64,000 bases of DNA from Candidatus Agathobaculum intestinipullorum (GTDB lineage: Bacteria; Bacillota; Clostridia; Oscillospirales; Butyricicoccaceae): positions 23,604 through 87,603 of the forward strand of contig DWZQ01000021.1 in assembly GCA_019117485.1 (NCBI GenBank), written 5' to 3'. The translations under genes were made by a program, and so were the position numbers. Under the pieces are notes generated by a model that saw only the letters and a program-made list of their open reading frames with translations, did no database searches and was not told where the DNA came from. Shown in pieces: positions 63,867 to 64,000 of this stretch; position 1 is the stretch's first letter, and every line of letters starts with the position of its first letter.

Positions 63867-63880
63867 AAGCATGATACAAT
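63853..63880 (+). promoter_or_regulatory. Sigma-A-type promoter overlapping the 3' end of the HAD gene
   Basis: TTGACA-N16-TACAAT. Confidence 0.7.
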
Positions 63881-63885
63881 AGAAA

Positions 63886-64000
63886 ACGGAAAAAGCAGAG
63901 TAGACTGCAATGCGTTAAGTGCCGCTGAGACGGGGAGTTGTTCAGCGGACGAAAGGGACGAAAATCCCCTGCGGTGTTGTAGTCGCATCCCGCTGCTGCA
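63886..64000 (+). ncRNA. Structured 5' leader RNA / candidate riboswitch, truncated by window edge, family not assigned
   Basis: P1 GACTGCAA(63903-63910)/TTGTAGTC(63977-63984); P2 CCGCTGA(63922-63928)/TCAGCGG(63942-63948); P3 GGGA(63955-63958)/TCCC(63965-63968); directly downstream of a strong promoter. Confidence 0.4.

Overview
64 kb chromosomal window from a GC-moderate/high anaerobic Firmicute (Clostridia/Oscillospirales-like; taxonomy is inferred from protein style and gene order, not tested). Almost all genes are on the + strand. Blocks: (1) housekeeping genes 0-9.2 kb (HAD phosphatase, MATE exporter coupled to luxS, rpmE, hflX, YigZ-family protein, dGTPase-like HD protein, dnaG-rpoD). 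(2) An acidic lipoprotein on the - strand, divergent from a methyl-accepting chemotaxis protein, then an SLH-domain surface protein. (3) A ~30 kb flagellar/chemotaxis/c-di-GMP gene array at 15.4-45.9 kb: flgB-flgC-fliE-fliF-fliG-fliH-fliI-fliJ-fliK-flgD-TIGR02530-flgE-flbD-motA-motB-fliM-fliY-cheY-fliO-fliP-fliQ-fliR-flhB-flhA-fliA-two flgF/G-type genes-cheC-cheD-cheV-EAL/HDOD-HD/HD-GYP-GGDEF/GGDEF/EAL. (4) Metabolic genes (VOC, alpha/beta hydrolase, aminotransferase, VOC, ExoIII, AEC transporter, D,D-carboxypeptidase, small P-loop protein). (5) A complete F1Fo ATP synthase operon (atpZ, atpI, atpB, E, F, H, A, G, D, C) with a two-carboxylate Na+-type c subunit. (6) DUF1275 protein, feoA-feoB, a Cof-type HAD hydrolase, and a promoter plus truncated structured leader RNA at the right edge. 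No CRISPR array, rRNA, convincing tRNA, transposase or prophage was seen. Main leads: FliY with two internal FliM-like CheY-docking motifs; a 10-G homopolymer in the translation-initiation region of the EAL-HDOD gene; a GGDEF-PAS-GGDEF*-EAL protein with an internal Shine-Dalgarno and in-frame ATG at the domain junction; Na+-coupling signatures in both the ATP synthase and the flagellar stator; an unassigned structured RNA upstream of the atp operon; and an unassigned structured leader at the right edge.
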